From Ceratopteris richardii (lineage: Eukaryota; Streptophyta; Polypodiopsida; Polypodiales; Pteridaceae), in assembly GCA_020310875.1 (NCBI GenBank), contig CM035423.1, forward strand, positions 129,425,638 through 129,489,637: 64,000 nt of DNA. The letters are read 5' to 3'. Position 1 is the first letter of the stretch, and each line of letters starts with the position of its first letter. A program made the translations under genes and the position numbers. This document shows, piece after piece, positions 10,578-20,280 of the stretch. The notes beneath the pieces were generated by a model that was not told the origin of the DNA, ran no database searches, and saw only the letters and a program-made list of their open reading frames with translations.

Positions 10578-12548
10578 TTATTTTTGTTCATTGGGTTCTG
10601 ATTCTTGTTTTTTATCTTTAGATTGTGATGTTTCTCCTTGCTCTATGATTGTTTCTATTCCCTCTGAGATTTGTTTTTGAGTCACTCTTCTTTCACTAGG
10701 CTCAGCTTCATCTCTTTTTCGTTTTTCTTCTACATTTGATATGTGAGAAATAAGAGATTGATCTTCTATCAGTGACTCCCAAGCCGTTATTCTCCTAATC
10801 TCATCCCGTGCTCTTACTAAAGCCTCTATGGAAAAATCGCCTTCCTTTGTGGGTTTACTTGATTCTACTTGTTGTTCATCAAGAGCTTCTAGTTTCACTC
10901 CTCTAGTTCCTACGTCCATTATGGTTATATTTTCATAATGTTTTTTCATTCCTCCCTTACCATAATTTCCTTGCAAAGGTAGCCTAGATCGATAGTCACA
11001 GATTTTCTTGTCTATGTCTATTACTAGTCGTTGCTCCTTAGCAGCCTTCAATAGTTCACAATCTCTCAAAAAGTGCTCTAACGAATCACACCAAGGACAC
11101 CTACAAGGGCCACACACAAAACCATTTTGATTTTGAGGATTTTGATTAACTTGTGGTGGGAAATTTTGAAATTGAGGATTTTGTTGATAAGGTATTGCTT
11201 GAACAGGATAATTAGGATTTTGATAAGGCAATTGATGTATTTGAGGAGCTTGGGGAGCAACATGTGGTACTTGAGGTGCAAGAGGAGCTTCCATATTATA
11301 CGGTTGATGATTTTGAAAATTTTGATTTTGAGGATTTTGAAAAGCTATTTGTGAAGCTTGAGGATACATGTTTTGATACATTTGAGGATTTTGCACATGA
11401 GGATGAGGATTTTGCATTGAAGGATTATGCATTGGAGGAAATTGATATGCTTGAGTAGGAGCTACTTGTGGATTTTGATTGGTAGCTATAACATGTTGAT
11501 TAGGCTCTTGAAAAGACATTGGACTCATTTGATTTTGGAAAGTTTTGGTGTAATTAGATTGTAAAGCATCTATAGTCTTGGCCAAATTGGATTGTGTAGC
11601 AATAATACTTTCCATTTGCTTAGTGAGAATTTCCACTTGAGATTGTTCAGCTACACTTTTATTTGGCTCTACTTTAAAACATTGAGTAGGCTCCATCATT
11701 TGAGAAATAGGAGTAGAGTCAAAAAGCATAGCATGGGATTGTTCTCTAACTTGCTCCTTAGTTTGTGGAAGGCTAGCGTGAGGAAGACTAGGTTGCTCAT
11801 AAAGCATGGATTGTCTTTGATGTCTATGGGCTACAGTCTCTACTACTTTACGCAGTTTTTGCCAATTGTCAGTGAGACCATAACGCTTATCTAGTTCTTC
11901 TAATCGCCGTTCAACTTCCCTACGAGTTTCAGGATGAAGAAGCTTAAGAAAATTGATCACAAGATCAGGTTCCAACGTTATCTTATCCTCATCAGGAAGT
12001 TGTTCATAGCGTCTAATATACTCATTTTGTAAGTCAGTAATAGAGCTACTAGGCTTTGGTGAATTGACCCATCATAAGAATCCATCCAGAATATGTTGGC
12101 TATAATCTTCAAGATAGAATTCTTTGAGCATCTTCTTTCTAAAATCACTCCAAGGAAGACTATCATATTGAGTGACACGGTTTATGATAGAGCTATCAAC
12201 AATTCGTTCAAAGAATGATATCAAAAGATCTTAGGGAAGACCAAAAATCATAGCTTGGTCTTCAAAAAAATCTAAGTAGCTTGTGATGTTGATGCCATTG
12301 AATTTTCCCTTCTCTCTCAACATAGAAGAGACTATTCTTTGGCCTTGTTTCTCAACAATAAGGGATTTGAATCCTTCCTCCATCTTATGTGAATAAGCAA
12401 GTGATGCACGATGCTCTAGATCTCTCACAAATGCATTTACTTCACGACGAAGATGTGCGCGATACTGTGAGAAATCCAGTGCAACACTCAAGACTGAGGA
12501 TGATGATATGATGAGGATGAAAAATATGAAACAAAGGATATGGATCAC
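10578..12548 (-). pseudogene. Gypsy-1 gag with CCHC zinc knuckle, three in-frame stops
   Basis: Gag builds the virus-like particle and binds element RNA. A single minus-strand frame runs from 12548 to 10581 and on into protease, broken only by TAA at 12231-12233, TGA at 12072-12074 and TAA at 10578-10580. The N-terminal part resembles retrotransposon gag (FRKKMLKEFYLEDYS; HPETRREVERRLEELDKRYG). A long Asn/Gln/Pro-rich segment follows (for example QNPQNQNFQNHQPYN). Then comes one CCHC knuckle, CPWCDSLEHFLRDC, around 11050-11100, and a charged C-terminal part rich in Glu, Lys and Gln. The hydrophobic N-terminal run after the 12548 ATG is unlike Gag and may precede the real start. Presence of few stops in about 1000 codons suggests recent decay. 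Confidence 0.88.
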
Positions 12549-12606
12549 AACCTCCCAACAAGATCAGAAGCAAATGCCACGAAGCGTTTCACGTCGAGTT
12601 CAAATC
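12549..12606 (-). other. Gypsy-1 leader and putative primer-binding region
   Basis: About 58 bases lie between the 5' LTR and the gag frame. No TGG-starting initiator-tRNA PBS is seen. Next to the LTR the plus strand reads CGAGTTCAAATCTGG, which looks like a tRNA T-arm (TTC loop) rather than a CCA end. The primer is therefore uncertain. Confidence 0.4.
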
Positions 12607-14732
12607 TGGAGGTGATCGCAATCCGGGTGGATCGGGTCCGGTCATGGGGCACACAGGGTGTATGAAGCTAATGAATGTTGGAAGTTTTAAGGACATGAAA
12701 GTGAAATTAATGTTGACTATGGAGAAGAGAGAGATGTTGAAATGATTATGGGAATGGGAATATAGGAGTGCAAGTTAGATTTATGAACATGAATGGTAAG
12801 AATGAAAGAGAACCACACACACGAATCAAATTTGGAAGGAAGAATGGTCCATTGAAGGAGCTTCTTAAACACTTCCTAATTCTAATCCATATGCATAGTC
12901 TTCTCTGGATGATATGTATGCATGACGAGAATAGATGGAATCCTTACACATAAATTAGTTTCGAAAGGAAGAATGGTCCAATATTGGAGCTTCTTATACA
13001 CTTTCAGAAACTAATCAATATGTATGGGTATGTATGGATTATATGCATGCAAGTGAATTATGATGATAGAGTTTACTCACAAGCTCAAAGAAACATCCTC
13101 ACTGGTTCAACGCAATAATGCGGAGCCTTCTCACACATAGAAGAAATAGAAGACATGTAAAAATACTTAAGAGACTGAGAGACGAGACAAAAGACAAGTG
13201 ACAAGTGACATGAATTAAAAGGATTTGAATTAGGATACATGTATAAGATCGTCGTGGTACGTCAAGCTAGGCAGTCTACTGATCAAAGGTGGTTCCGACC
13301 CTCAAACCATGACAGTTCAACCGAATGTCACACGTAAGAAGGTGAGTTCCACTTCAGTGACCCTATGTATGTCTAGGCTCGTAACGTCTAACTAAATTAA
13401 AACCAGCTCTAACTCACTCACACGCTCCATCGAGGGTGAGTTAAGATAGAGATGCTGATTTGAAGAGCCTATCCTACATTGGAGTTCTAACTTAAATTTG
13501 AAACTAGGTACTATACTCATACTAGCCCACCTTGGATCCTCACTGGCTCAACCGAGGGTGATCGTCTCAAGGAAACCGTAAGCTAGCATGAGCCCTATGG
13601 ATGCCTAACAATGATGCTCTAGGAGTTTGGAGGGGGGTTTATATAGTTTTTTGAATGAATTTGGGCCCTTGGATCTAGAGAAATCAACTCTCAACTCTAG
13701 GATCACTACTTTTGATTACAACCATTTGATTAATCAAATCAATGGCTTGGAATTGTTCTTTCTATCAAATCTAGTGTAAAGGAGTGAAATTTAGGCGCCC
13801 TCATTCTCCACCATTGGATCTGGGGATGATCTGGACCGTCCGATCAGTGGTGACATCAATTCGGATAAGATAAGCCACTATTTCTGGAGAAACACTGCAT
13901 TATTGATCTTTGATTGTAAAAAAAGTCTTCTTTTATGGAAAAACTCGTAGATCCTCCTTGCTTTAAGCATAAGTGCATCTCCACCCTTGAATATGAGCTC
14001 ATCTTGATCGTACAACATGGCTCAATCAGCTTTCGCCATGTGGTGGCCCTTCAACCCTTCAATTTGCTTAAACTAGAAAAGTGCGGTGATCTTGAAAACT
14101 GGACTTTGTGCTCTTTGACCCTCCAAATAGGCTTTGATGAAGATGAAACTTTGTAGCACTATGTTTCCAAAGAACGCCTTCAAGAATATGCAAAAAAAAC
14201 TTCCATCTGAATCTGGCTTGTACAAGTTTGACTACATTTGGAAGCTTGCAAGGTGGCATTAAGGTGTCTAGGAAGCTCTGATAGCCTTGAAAATTTGTAC
14301 AAATATGTAGCGACATATGATCTTTATACATGCCAAACCATATGGCTAACATAAATTTCTATACAAGAATTTGTAGGGTCAAACTAGAAAAATTACATTT
14401 TTACAAAATGAACATAGCATATCAATGTGCTACAAAATCCATTTTCTGCTGAAATTTGGGCTATAGACTACCTTTGACAATCTTTACAAGTATATAAATT
14501 TTCATCTAATTTTGTGACAATGAAATTTTTACCCTAATTTCCCAACTTTGACCATCTTTGACCAGCTTTGACCGCTACCATGGACTTTCTTGATTTCTTT
14601 GAAACTTTGTATGTGAGCTTCCTTTGACATCCTTGATGCATCCTGGACTTCTCAGGGAATTCCGGCTACCTTCACCAAATATGTTTTTTGTAGGCCTTCA
14701 CAAGTGAGAGAGGAGAGAAAATCTCGACGACA
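12607..14732 (-). repeat. Gypsy-1 5' LTR
   Basis: 2126 bp copy of the repeat at 2759-4888, with the same TGGAGGTGATCG start and CTCGACGACA end. On the minus strand this is the promoter-bearing LTR. It is followed on the plus strand by GCGTG, the right half of the imperfect target duplication, and then by Copia-1 sequence. Confidence 0.95.
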
Positions 14733-16260
14733 GCGTGTGGAGGAACATATTTCTCCTTCATATTTTTCAACATGCTAGGCATAACTATCTCATCTTCAAT
14801 ATCTGAATCGGACATGTAGGTATGTTTCCCTTTTCCCTTTCTTCTTGTATAGTCCTTTGCATTTTCATTCCATGATGTTTCGTTTATAGGAAACTCATAT
14901 TAACCATTGTATTGGTGTTCTTCATGGTCAAACTTCTTATGACTTATTCTTGGCTCATCATGAACATTATGCATAGAATCATCCATATCATTCTCTATCA
15001 CAACCATGTCTTTGGGTGCATACCATGATGTATTTTCATCGAATATAACATCTCTACTTATTATAAATTCTTTTGTCATAGGATTATAACATCTATATCC
15101 TTTCTTCTCTTCTGAGTATCCAACAAAATTGCACTTTTCAGATTTTGCCTCAAACTTGTATCTCAACTGACTCAGCTCGTGTGCATAACAAATACTTCCA
15201 AACACTCGTAAAGCTTACATTTGGCTTATGCTTCCATAGCCTCTCATAAGGAGTGAGATCATGAACCATGTCTGTTGGAGCTCTATTTATAACGTGCACA
15301 ACCATATGACAAGCTTTTGTCCAAAACATATCTGGCGTGTTGTGTATCTACAAGATAATTACCTTTTTATTTCATGATCACTAAGGTATTGATCAAATTC
15401 TCTTGAGATATATTCTCCCCCTGAATCTGATTGTAGGCATTTTATATACATTCCCAACTACTTTTCAACCATATTTTTGAATCTCACAAACCACTCAGAA
15501 ACTTCACTCTTATGCTTCAGGAAATAAATCCATGTATATCGGCTATAAACATCAACAAATATCAAAAAGTATAGTGAGCCACCAACTGATTTTGATCTAG
15601 CAGCTCCAACCACATCACTATGGATTAGCTCTAGAGATCTCCTTTTATGCATTTCTCTTCTTGGAAACTTCATACGTTGATGTTTTCCAAATACGCATGC
15701 TTCATAAATTCTTTTAAAGTTTAAATGACCAAATCTTGGTAATCCACGTACTAACATTTGCTTTTTTATAGACTTCAATTTCCTCAAATTGATATGACGA
15801 ATTCGTTTATGCCATAATTCAGCTACATCTGAGTACTCACTATTCTTGGCATAGATATTCTCATAAAGAGGAGTATCCATATCTAACGTGAACAATCTAC
15901 CCATCTTCTTTCCATGACCAAGCAATTTTTCTCTTTTGCCATACTTGAAATCATATATAAAACAGCCATGTTTATTGAAAATTACTTCCATGTCTTGATC
16001 TACAATTTGACCAACCAAAACTCGATTCTTTATAATGCTAGGTACATGTAAGACATCACTTAAAGTGTTTCGAATACCATTTATTTGTACTAGCGGTACA
16101 TTCTTAACATTATTAATCATGTGTAAGGTATCATCACTAGTTACCACATACTCTTTAGTCTTCAAAGACTCTTTTGACTCAAACTAATTTCTTATGCTCC
16201 TCATGTGATTTGTACAACCAGAGTCTGTATACTAGTTTATGATATTGTTTCTAGGTTTTA
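14733..16260 (-). pseudogene. Copia-1 protease and integrase remnant
   Basis: On the minus strand a degraded protease with TDSGCTNHM lies at about 16195-16235, so the catalytic Asp is kept. The frame 16165 to 15458 holds AELWHKRIRHINLRKLKSI (GAG-pre-integrase His residues), CVFGKHQRMKF (CxxGK zinc part), then LELIHSDVVG with the first integrase Asp and SLYFLIFVDVYSRYTWIYFL. The DSGGEY second Asp region lies at about 15390-15430 in another frame. The frame 15205 to 14900 has VFGSICYAHE, KCNFVGYSEEKKGYRCYNP and SRDVIFDE, the conserved copia integrase C-terminal block. The linker, with a Ser/Asp-rich DSDIEDEIV stretch, then reaches the insertion at 14733. Several stops and shifts make it inactive. 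Confidence 0.9.
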
Positions 16261-16299
16261 ACATACTATTTAATACATGCTCCATTGCAACCATATTAT

Positions 16300-16887
16300 C
16301 TCATCCATAGTCTCTATATGAACTTTCAGCAAAGGAATTTCCATGTGCCGCATAATGGCTTCTACCTCTTCCTCTTTGACTATTCTGCTTATAATAATAA
16401 TCTTTCTCAAAATGGTCATACTTGCCACAATGGTAACAATTCCCAGGTGCATGTGATCTTCCTCTACCTCTCGAGTTTGATCTTTCTCTACCTCTTGGCA
16501 TATCCATTGTGTTAGCATTTCTGGAAGATGAACATCCACAACTAGAACCTCTTCCTCTATGCTGAAAGAATGCATGATCTCTTGAATTGCCACTTCCTAA
16601 TGCATTCAAACCAAGTTTTACTTCTTCTGTCATGCAAAGAGCTACTAGCTCATCAAAATCTGTCATAGTGCCTCTCACTGAGATAGAAGTATCTAAGCTC
16701 TTATACTACGGTCCTAGATCATTTAGCATAATTGATACCATATCATCATCTTTGACTTTGCAATTTATGGAAGCTGAACCATCAGTGATCTTTCTAATTT
16801 CAGCCACATAATCAGTTATGGATCTATTTTCTCACCATACACTATGCAACTTTTGCTTTAAGTGAGCTTTTCTAGCTTCCGTCAACA
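16300..16887 (-). pseudogene. Copia-1 gag, C-terminal part with damaged zinc knuckle
   Basis: The minus-strand frame contains KAHLKQKLHSVW and ENRSITDYVAEI before a run typical of UBN2-type copia gag, then MTDFDELVALCMTEEVKL. A Gly/Arg-rich RNA-binding part follows (RGRERSNSRGRGRSHAPG). The knuckle reads CYHCGKYDHFEKDY: the last of the CCHC ligands is Tyr instead of Cys. One stop lies after HSVW and another near 16710. The N-terminal part of the same gag continues at 17634, beyond LINE-a. Confidence 0.85.
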
Positions 16888-17633
16888 ATGGGAATAGCCT
16901 ATCAAAAATCCCGAACATCAAAGAAATGATTGACTATCAGGTTAACCTCAACAAGAAGTGATGCCTGTCATGGATGTGGCTTTGGTGGGACATGAAGTTC
17001 ATGGCGATCTGGCACCCTCTCATAGAAATAAAAAAGTATGTCCTCTTATGGAAAATTCTTCATCCTCCCTGCTGTAAACGCTGCTACCGATCTATCGAAG
17101 ACGTTTCACACATCTTCTTTATGTGCCCCAACTCCAACAGACTCTGGCAAACAGTTGAAAAGAAAATTAGACTTCACAAACATCTCAGTTGGCAGCAAGC
17201 CCTACTGGGAGAAGCGATTGGCTGCTCCGCGACTCTCTAGAAGGCCATCAGAGGGGAGGTCCTATGCAAAATATGGCGGGAAAGATGTGCTTTCGACTTC
17301 GGTGACTCCCCCAAAGAGTGGTGAATTGAGAAATCGTTGTTCCTCCTTGGCAAAAGGATTGTTAACTATAAGAAATCCCCCCCCCCTTCAAGCATCATCA
17401 AGTTCTCCTTTTGATCAATAACAAGCTTAAACCCAAGTGGACCCCTCATGAGGGTGATCAGAGGGTGATTAACCTTCTTTGTAATGCCATCTAAGCACTG
17501 TAAAAGCTTCCCCTACTTTGTGGGATTTGGGGGATCCCGTGGGCACTAGTCCCCCTCTCTTGTACTTTTCTTTATTTAATTCAAGTCCGAGAGAGTAGGC
17601 TAATGCCGAACTTCCTTTATATTAAAAAAAAAC
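16888..17633 (+). mobile_element. LINE-a, 5'-truncated L1-like element inside Copia-1 gag
   Basis: A 746 bp insertion on the plus strand ending in a run of nine A. Its frame (about 16935-17493) carries the C-terminal zf-RVT region: YVLLWKILHPP, then CKRCYRSIEDVSHIFFMCP, a C-x2-C..H..C arrangement, then WQQALLGEAIGCS. The Copia-1 gag reading is interrupted between a KIYGM block (right) and LTEARKAHL (left). The flanks share only AACA, so the target duplication is short or eroded. LINE-b is a second copy of the same family; LINE-a lacks about 40 bases that LINE-b has between its LLWKILH-like start and the zinc motif. Confidence 0.85.
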
Positions 17634-17990
17634 ATACCGTATATCTTATGAATTATGTCCTAAGCTTCCTTCGGTGTACTAGCCTTCATAATATGTCGAA
17701 TCAGGCTCTCTGATATACATATTAAAATCCAACTAAGAAGCTTTCTAGATTTTTATATCCATGTTTTATATTCCTTTTGTTGTTTTACATTCGGGTTCTC
17801 TAGCAACTCAGAACACTCGTCCTCTCCATTCACTAGTCCCCAAAGATCTTTTGCCATCAAGAAATTTTCCATCCTATACGATCATATATAGCAATTATCT
17901 TTATTTAGCTTATCACCAACTATTTGCACAATATTATCACGCATTTTTATAATTTATGAACTTCCCTTACTCCGTCCTTTAGTTTTTGTT
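17634..17990 (-). pseudogene. Copia-1 gag, N-terminal part
   Basis: The minus strand reads, with shifts, VGDKLNKDNCYI, SYRMENFLMAKDLWGLVNG, and, closer to LINE-a, SLIRHIMKASTPKEA followed by DIIHKIYGM. This matches the copia gag pattern KLNGxNYxxWSxxMxxxL, then a TAKEAWDxL block. A stop replaces the Trp in the KEAWD block and another lies in the YIWSY position. No start codon can be trusted because upstream sequence is interrupted by LINE-b. It joins the part at 16300-16887 across LINE-a. Confidence 0.8.
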
Positions 17991-18184
17991 TAAAATTAAT
18001 GGCTTTCAGCAAGGTATTATAATCCTCACAAGGTGTGTGAGTTGTCCACATTAAGAACTCGCAAAATGCTTACATTCGTCTCACAGCATGTGAATAGTGT
18101 CCATTCAAGGACTCGAAAGAGAATATATGATGCCGCTTGCCACATGCACTCAAAATGAAAACAAAATCCAAATATGTATCTGAT

Positions 18185-18200
18185 AATTTGAAGGCCTCTT
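18185..18200. repeat. LINE-b target site duplication, left copy
   Basis: AATTTGAAGGCCTCTT is identical to 18835-18850 and borders the poly(T) end of LINE-b. Identical 16 bp flanks are the hallmark of target-primed reverse transcription. Confidence 0.95.
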
Positions 18201-18834
18201 TTTTTTTTAATATAAAGGAAGTTCGGCAATAGCCTACTCTCCCGGACTTGAATTAAATTAAGAAACAAAGTTACAAAGGATGGGGACTAGTGCCCATGAG
18301 ACCCCCCGAATCCCACAAAGCAGGGGAAGCTTGGTTGATTCCTAGGTTGCATTACAAAGAAGGTTGATCACCCTCTCGTCGCCTTCATGCGGGACCCATT
18401 TGGGTTTGAGCTTGTTGTTGATCATCAGGAGAACTTGATGGTGCCTGAAGGGGGGGGATTTCTTACAGTTGACGATCCTTTTGCCAAGGAGGAATAGCGA
18501 TTTTTCAATCGACCACTCCCTGGGAGGGTCGCCGAAATTGAGAGCACACCGCTCCCGCCAAATTTTCCACAGGACTTCCCCTCTGATTGCGTTCCAGAGA
18601 GCCGCAGAGCAACCGATCGCTTCTCCCAAAAGGATTTGTTTCCAACTAAGCTGTTTCTGACTTCTGATTTTCAGTCCAACCGTCTGCCAGATTCTGTTGG
18701 AGCTGGGGCAAGTAAGGAAGATGTGTGGGATATCTTCGATGGCACAGTGGCAGCGTTTGCACCACGGAGGGATCCCACAAATTTTGCTTGCCTTGTGGTT
18801 AGTCCAGATTCCTCGATGAAGAATTTGCCATAAG
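18201..18834 (-). mobile_element. LINE-b, 5'-truncated L1-like insertion with intact TSD
   Basis: A 634 bp minus-strand LINE 3' end. The poly(A) appears as T-run 18199-18208. Without a stop it encodes a C-terminal zf-RVT segment: LWQILHRGIWTN, CKRCHCAIEDIPHIFLTCP, LSWKQILLGEAIGCSAALW, VLWKIWRERCALNFGDPP, and KWVPHEGDERVINLLCNAT at the stop near 18342. The 3' UTR after it shares TTAATTCAAGTCCGGGAGAG-like text with LINE-a. It lies in the leader/gag-proximal part of Copia-1 in the same orientation as Copia-1. The open frame and perfect TSD mark a late insertion. Confidence 0.93.
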
Positions 18835-18850
18835 AATTTGAAGGCCTCTT
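18835..18850. repeat. LINE-b target site duplication, right copy
   Basis: Second copy of AATTTGAAGGCCTCTT, directly against the 5'-truncated end of LINE-b. Confidence 0.95.
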
Positions 18851-19222
18851 AGAAAACTCAAGAAACCGACCTTAAATCGGTTAATGACTTGCCTCCTTTT
18901 TTTTATTGTGTATCCCGTAAAATTTTTTTTTCTATTTTATGTTTTGTGCAGCGGAACAGCCCCACTGTTTCCATCTGTAATTACTGATTATCAACGTAAC
19001 TCTTCTGACCCACTTGATTATCGTGATCCTTCAAGGTCTGTAGCAGTTGAAACCTGCTCTTGAAGATATGGAAATTCTTATCGCAACCCACAGCTTTACT
19101 CACACCTGCCTCAACCTATTTACTTCTGCATCAACAAAACCATACTCTCCAGCCGCTGCGATCTCTGATGTATCGTGACCCGATCTTTGCACTGAGGACA
19201 TTGCTATTCATACGTCTAATCT
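18851..19222 (-). other. Copia-1 leader, no gene seen
   Basis: About 370 bases between LINE-b and the primer-binding site. No domain is readable on either strand. By position it is the untranslated leader and possibly the extreme start of gag. Confidence 0.6.
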
Positions 19223-19234
19223 GCTCTGATACCA
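19223..19234 (-). promoter_or_regulatory. Copia-1 primer-binding site, initiator tRNA-Met type
   Basis: The minus strand reads TGGTATCAGAGC, the usual plant copia PBS complementary to the 3' end of initiator tRNA-Met. It is three bases from a TG-starting LTR edge on the plus strand (TGAGTCTGTTGC at 19238). Confidence 0.9.
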
Positions 19235-19237
19235 TAC

Positions 19238-19700
19238 TGAGTCTGTTGCGCAGCTATGGCGCCACCTGCACACACAGAGACGACAATCGATGGAGAAAGA
19301 GAGACAGAGAGAGAGAGAATTTCTTCCGCGCGGTGAAGCAGAGAGCGCGCATGTTCTATTACATTAGAATATCGTGTTACAATGTATTTAATGCCACATC
19401 ATCAAAATCAACTCTCTATGCATATAACTTGTCGCTCTTCTGGACACTCTGTTTGAAACTTGCGGCTTTGAGAAAGTGTTTGCCAGGGCTCACATACGGA
19501 TATGTGTACGTGGCGATTTCACTGTGAATCACTTCCGCACATTCTATTGCCTTCTACTCTACTCTCATTATAATTTCATCAACGTTATCAAAACCTTATG
19601 GAGCCCCACACGTTATTGCGTAGTAGGTATGTCCGCACCACAGCCGTCTGTCAAATCCATCTCCCCGAATTCTCGTTGTGTTATGCCTTGAAAGCGCTGA
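19238..19700 (-). repeat. Copia-1 5' LTR (right edge uncertain)
   Basis: Sequence beyond the PBS is the 5' LTR of the minus-strand Copia-1. It must end before the TATA box at 19722 if that belongs to the neighbouring gene. No second LTR copy is in the window, so the outer end and target duplication cannot be set. It contains a short AG-rich run (19297-19318). Confidence 0.55.
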
Positions 19701-19721
19701 TTCGGATGCTCTCTACTTGCC

Positions 19722-19730
19722 TATATATAT
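19722..19730 (+). promoter_or_regulatory. TATA box of the Pro/Gly-rich secreted protein gene
   Basis: CCTATATATATTG stands about 115 bases before the ATG at 19836. With a start of transcription about 30 bases downstream, the 5' UTR would be about 85 bases. A GCGAGAGAATAG motif occurs twice in that stretch (19769-19798). Confidence 0.6.
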
Positions 19731-19835
19731 TGCACTGCAAGAATAGGCTTAGAAAATCTAGACATCCAGCGAGAGAATAGCAACAAGCGAGAGAATAGCC
19801 AGCGGATGGGCTTAGAAAACCTTCCTACGTATACA

Positions 19836-20141
19836 ATGGCTTATGCTAATTCAGTTCTCCTTCTTACTACTTTCATGTTAGTTTCTGCCTTCTTAGTGAC
19901 TGCCCGTCCCATTCCCATAACTCCGCCTCCTATTCTCGTAACCCCGCCTGAGCCAATCAAGACAAAGGACCAGCCTGAACACTCGGATCAAAAATATAAC
20001 CCGGAGGAGGGTTATGGTCAAGGTAGATCAAGCTATGGCTCCGGAGGAGGTGCCAGTGGATATGGGGAAGGGGGTTCTGGCTATGCATACATACACACAG
20101 ATGCAATACATACATACAGACATGCTTACATGGATACATAA
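19836..20141 (+). CDS. Secreted Pro/Gly-rich protein, 3' end lost in a microsatellite
   Basis: The chosen start, in ACAATGGC context typical of plant genes, begins MAYANSVLLLTTFML, a clear signal peptide with likely cleavage after Ala23 (VTA). An upstream in-frame ATG at 19806 would put ten extra residues before it and is less likely. The mature part starts RPIPITPPPILVTPPEP, a Pro-rich block, then a charged stretch (KTKDQPEHSDQKYN) and a Gly/Ser/Tyr-rich repeat (YGSGGGASGYGEGGSGY). This layout fits cell-wall glycine-rich proteins, secreted to the apoplast. From about 20085 the frame is only translated CATA repeat up to the stop at 20139. Either the gene was truncated by repeat expansion or the true C-terminus is elsewhere. 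Family membership is inferred from composition. Confidence 0.6.
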   Translation: MAYANSVLLLTTFMLVSAFLVTARPIPITPPPILVTPPEPIKTKDQPEHSDQKYNPEEGYGQGRSSYGSGGGASGYGEGGSGYAYIHTDAIHTYRHAYMDT

Positions 20142-20280
20142 TTTACATATATACAAACGTACATAAACACATACATGCATATAGGTACATGCATATATAC
20201 ATAAATACCTATACGTACATACATACATACACAAATACATGCATATGTACATATGCATATATACATAAATACATATAGGT
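20085..20280. repeat. CATA-type microsatellite
   Basis: Degenerate repeats of CATA, CATACATA and ATGCATAT run through this stretch. All six frames give His/Tyr/Ile/Met-rich translations that are artefacts. Similar arrays occur at 29415-29545 and 38690-41650. Confidence 0.9.

Larger units (their letters stand above)
2759..14732 (-). mobile_element. Gypsy-1, near full-length Ty3/gypsy element nested in Copia-1
   Basis: Two long direct repeats (2759-4888 and 12607-14732) flank a 7.7 kb interior read on the minus strand in the order gag, protease, RT, RNase H, integrase, which is the Ty3/gypsy order. The LTRs begin TG and end CA on the plus strand and look about 97% identical by eye. The flanks are GCGTTG on the left and GCGTG on the right, an imperfect 5 bp target duplication. 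The interrupted target is the IN-RT linker of Copia-1. Coding frames hold few stops compared with Gypsy-2, so this is the younger copy. Confidence 0.93.
14733..19700 (-). mobile_element. Copia-1, 5' half (gag, protease, integrase, leader, PBS, LTR)
   Basis: Minus-strand continuation of the element at 1155-2758. The order from right to left is LTR, PBS (19223), leader, gag, protease, GAG-pre-integrase, integrase and IN-RT linker up to the Gypsy-1 insertion. LINE-a and LINE-b interrupt the gag and leader. Without inserts the Copia-1 interior would be about 4.7 kb, a normal copia size. The right edge is approximate because no partner LTR lies in the window. Confidence 0.85.

Noticed and set aside
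12590-12625. A true tRNA gene at the Gypsy-1 LTR edge
   Set aside because: Only a T-arm-like stretch is seen; no D-arm, anticodon arm or acceptor stem.
19806-19835. Upstream ATG as start of the secreted protein
   Set aside because: It would place ten residues ahead of a clean signal peptide; the ATG at 19836 has the better context.
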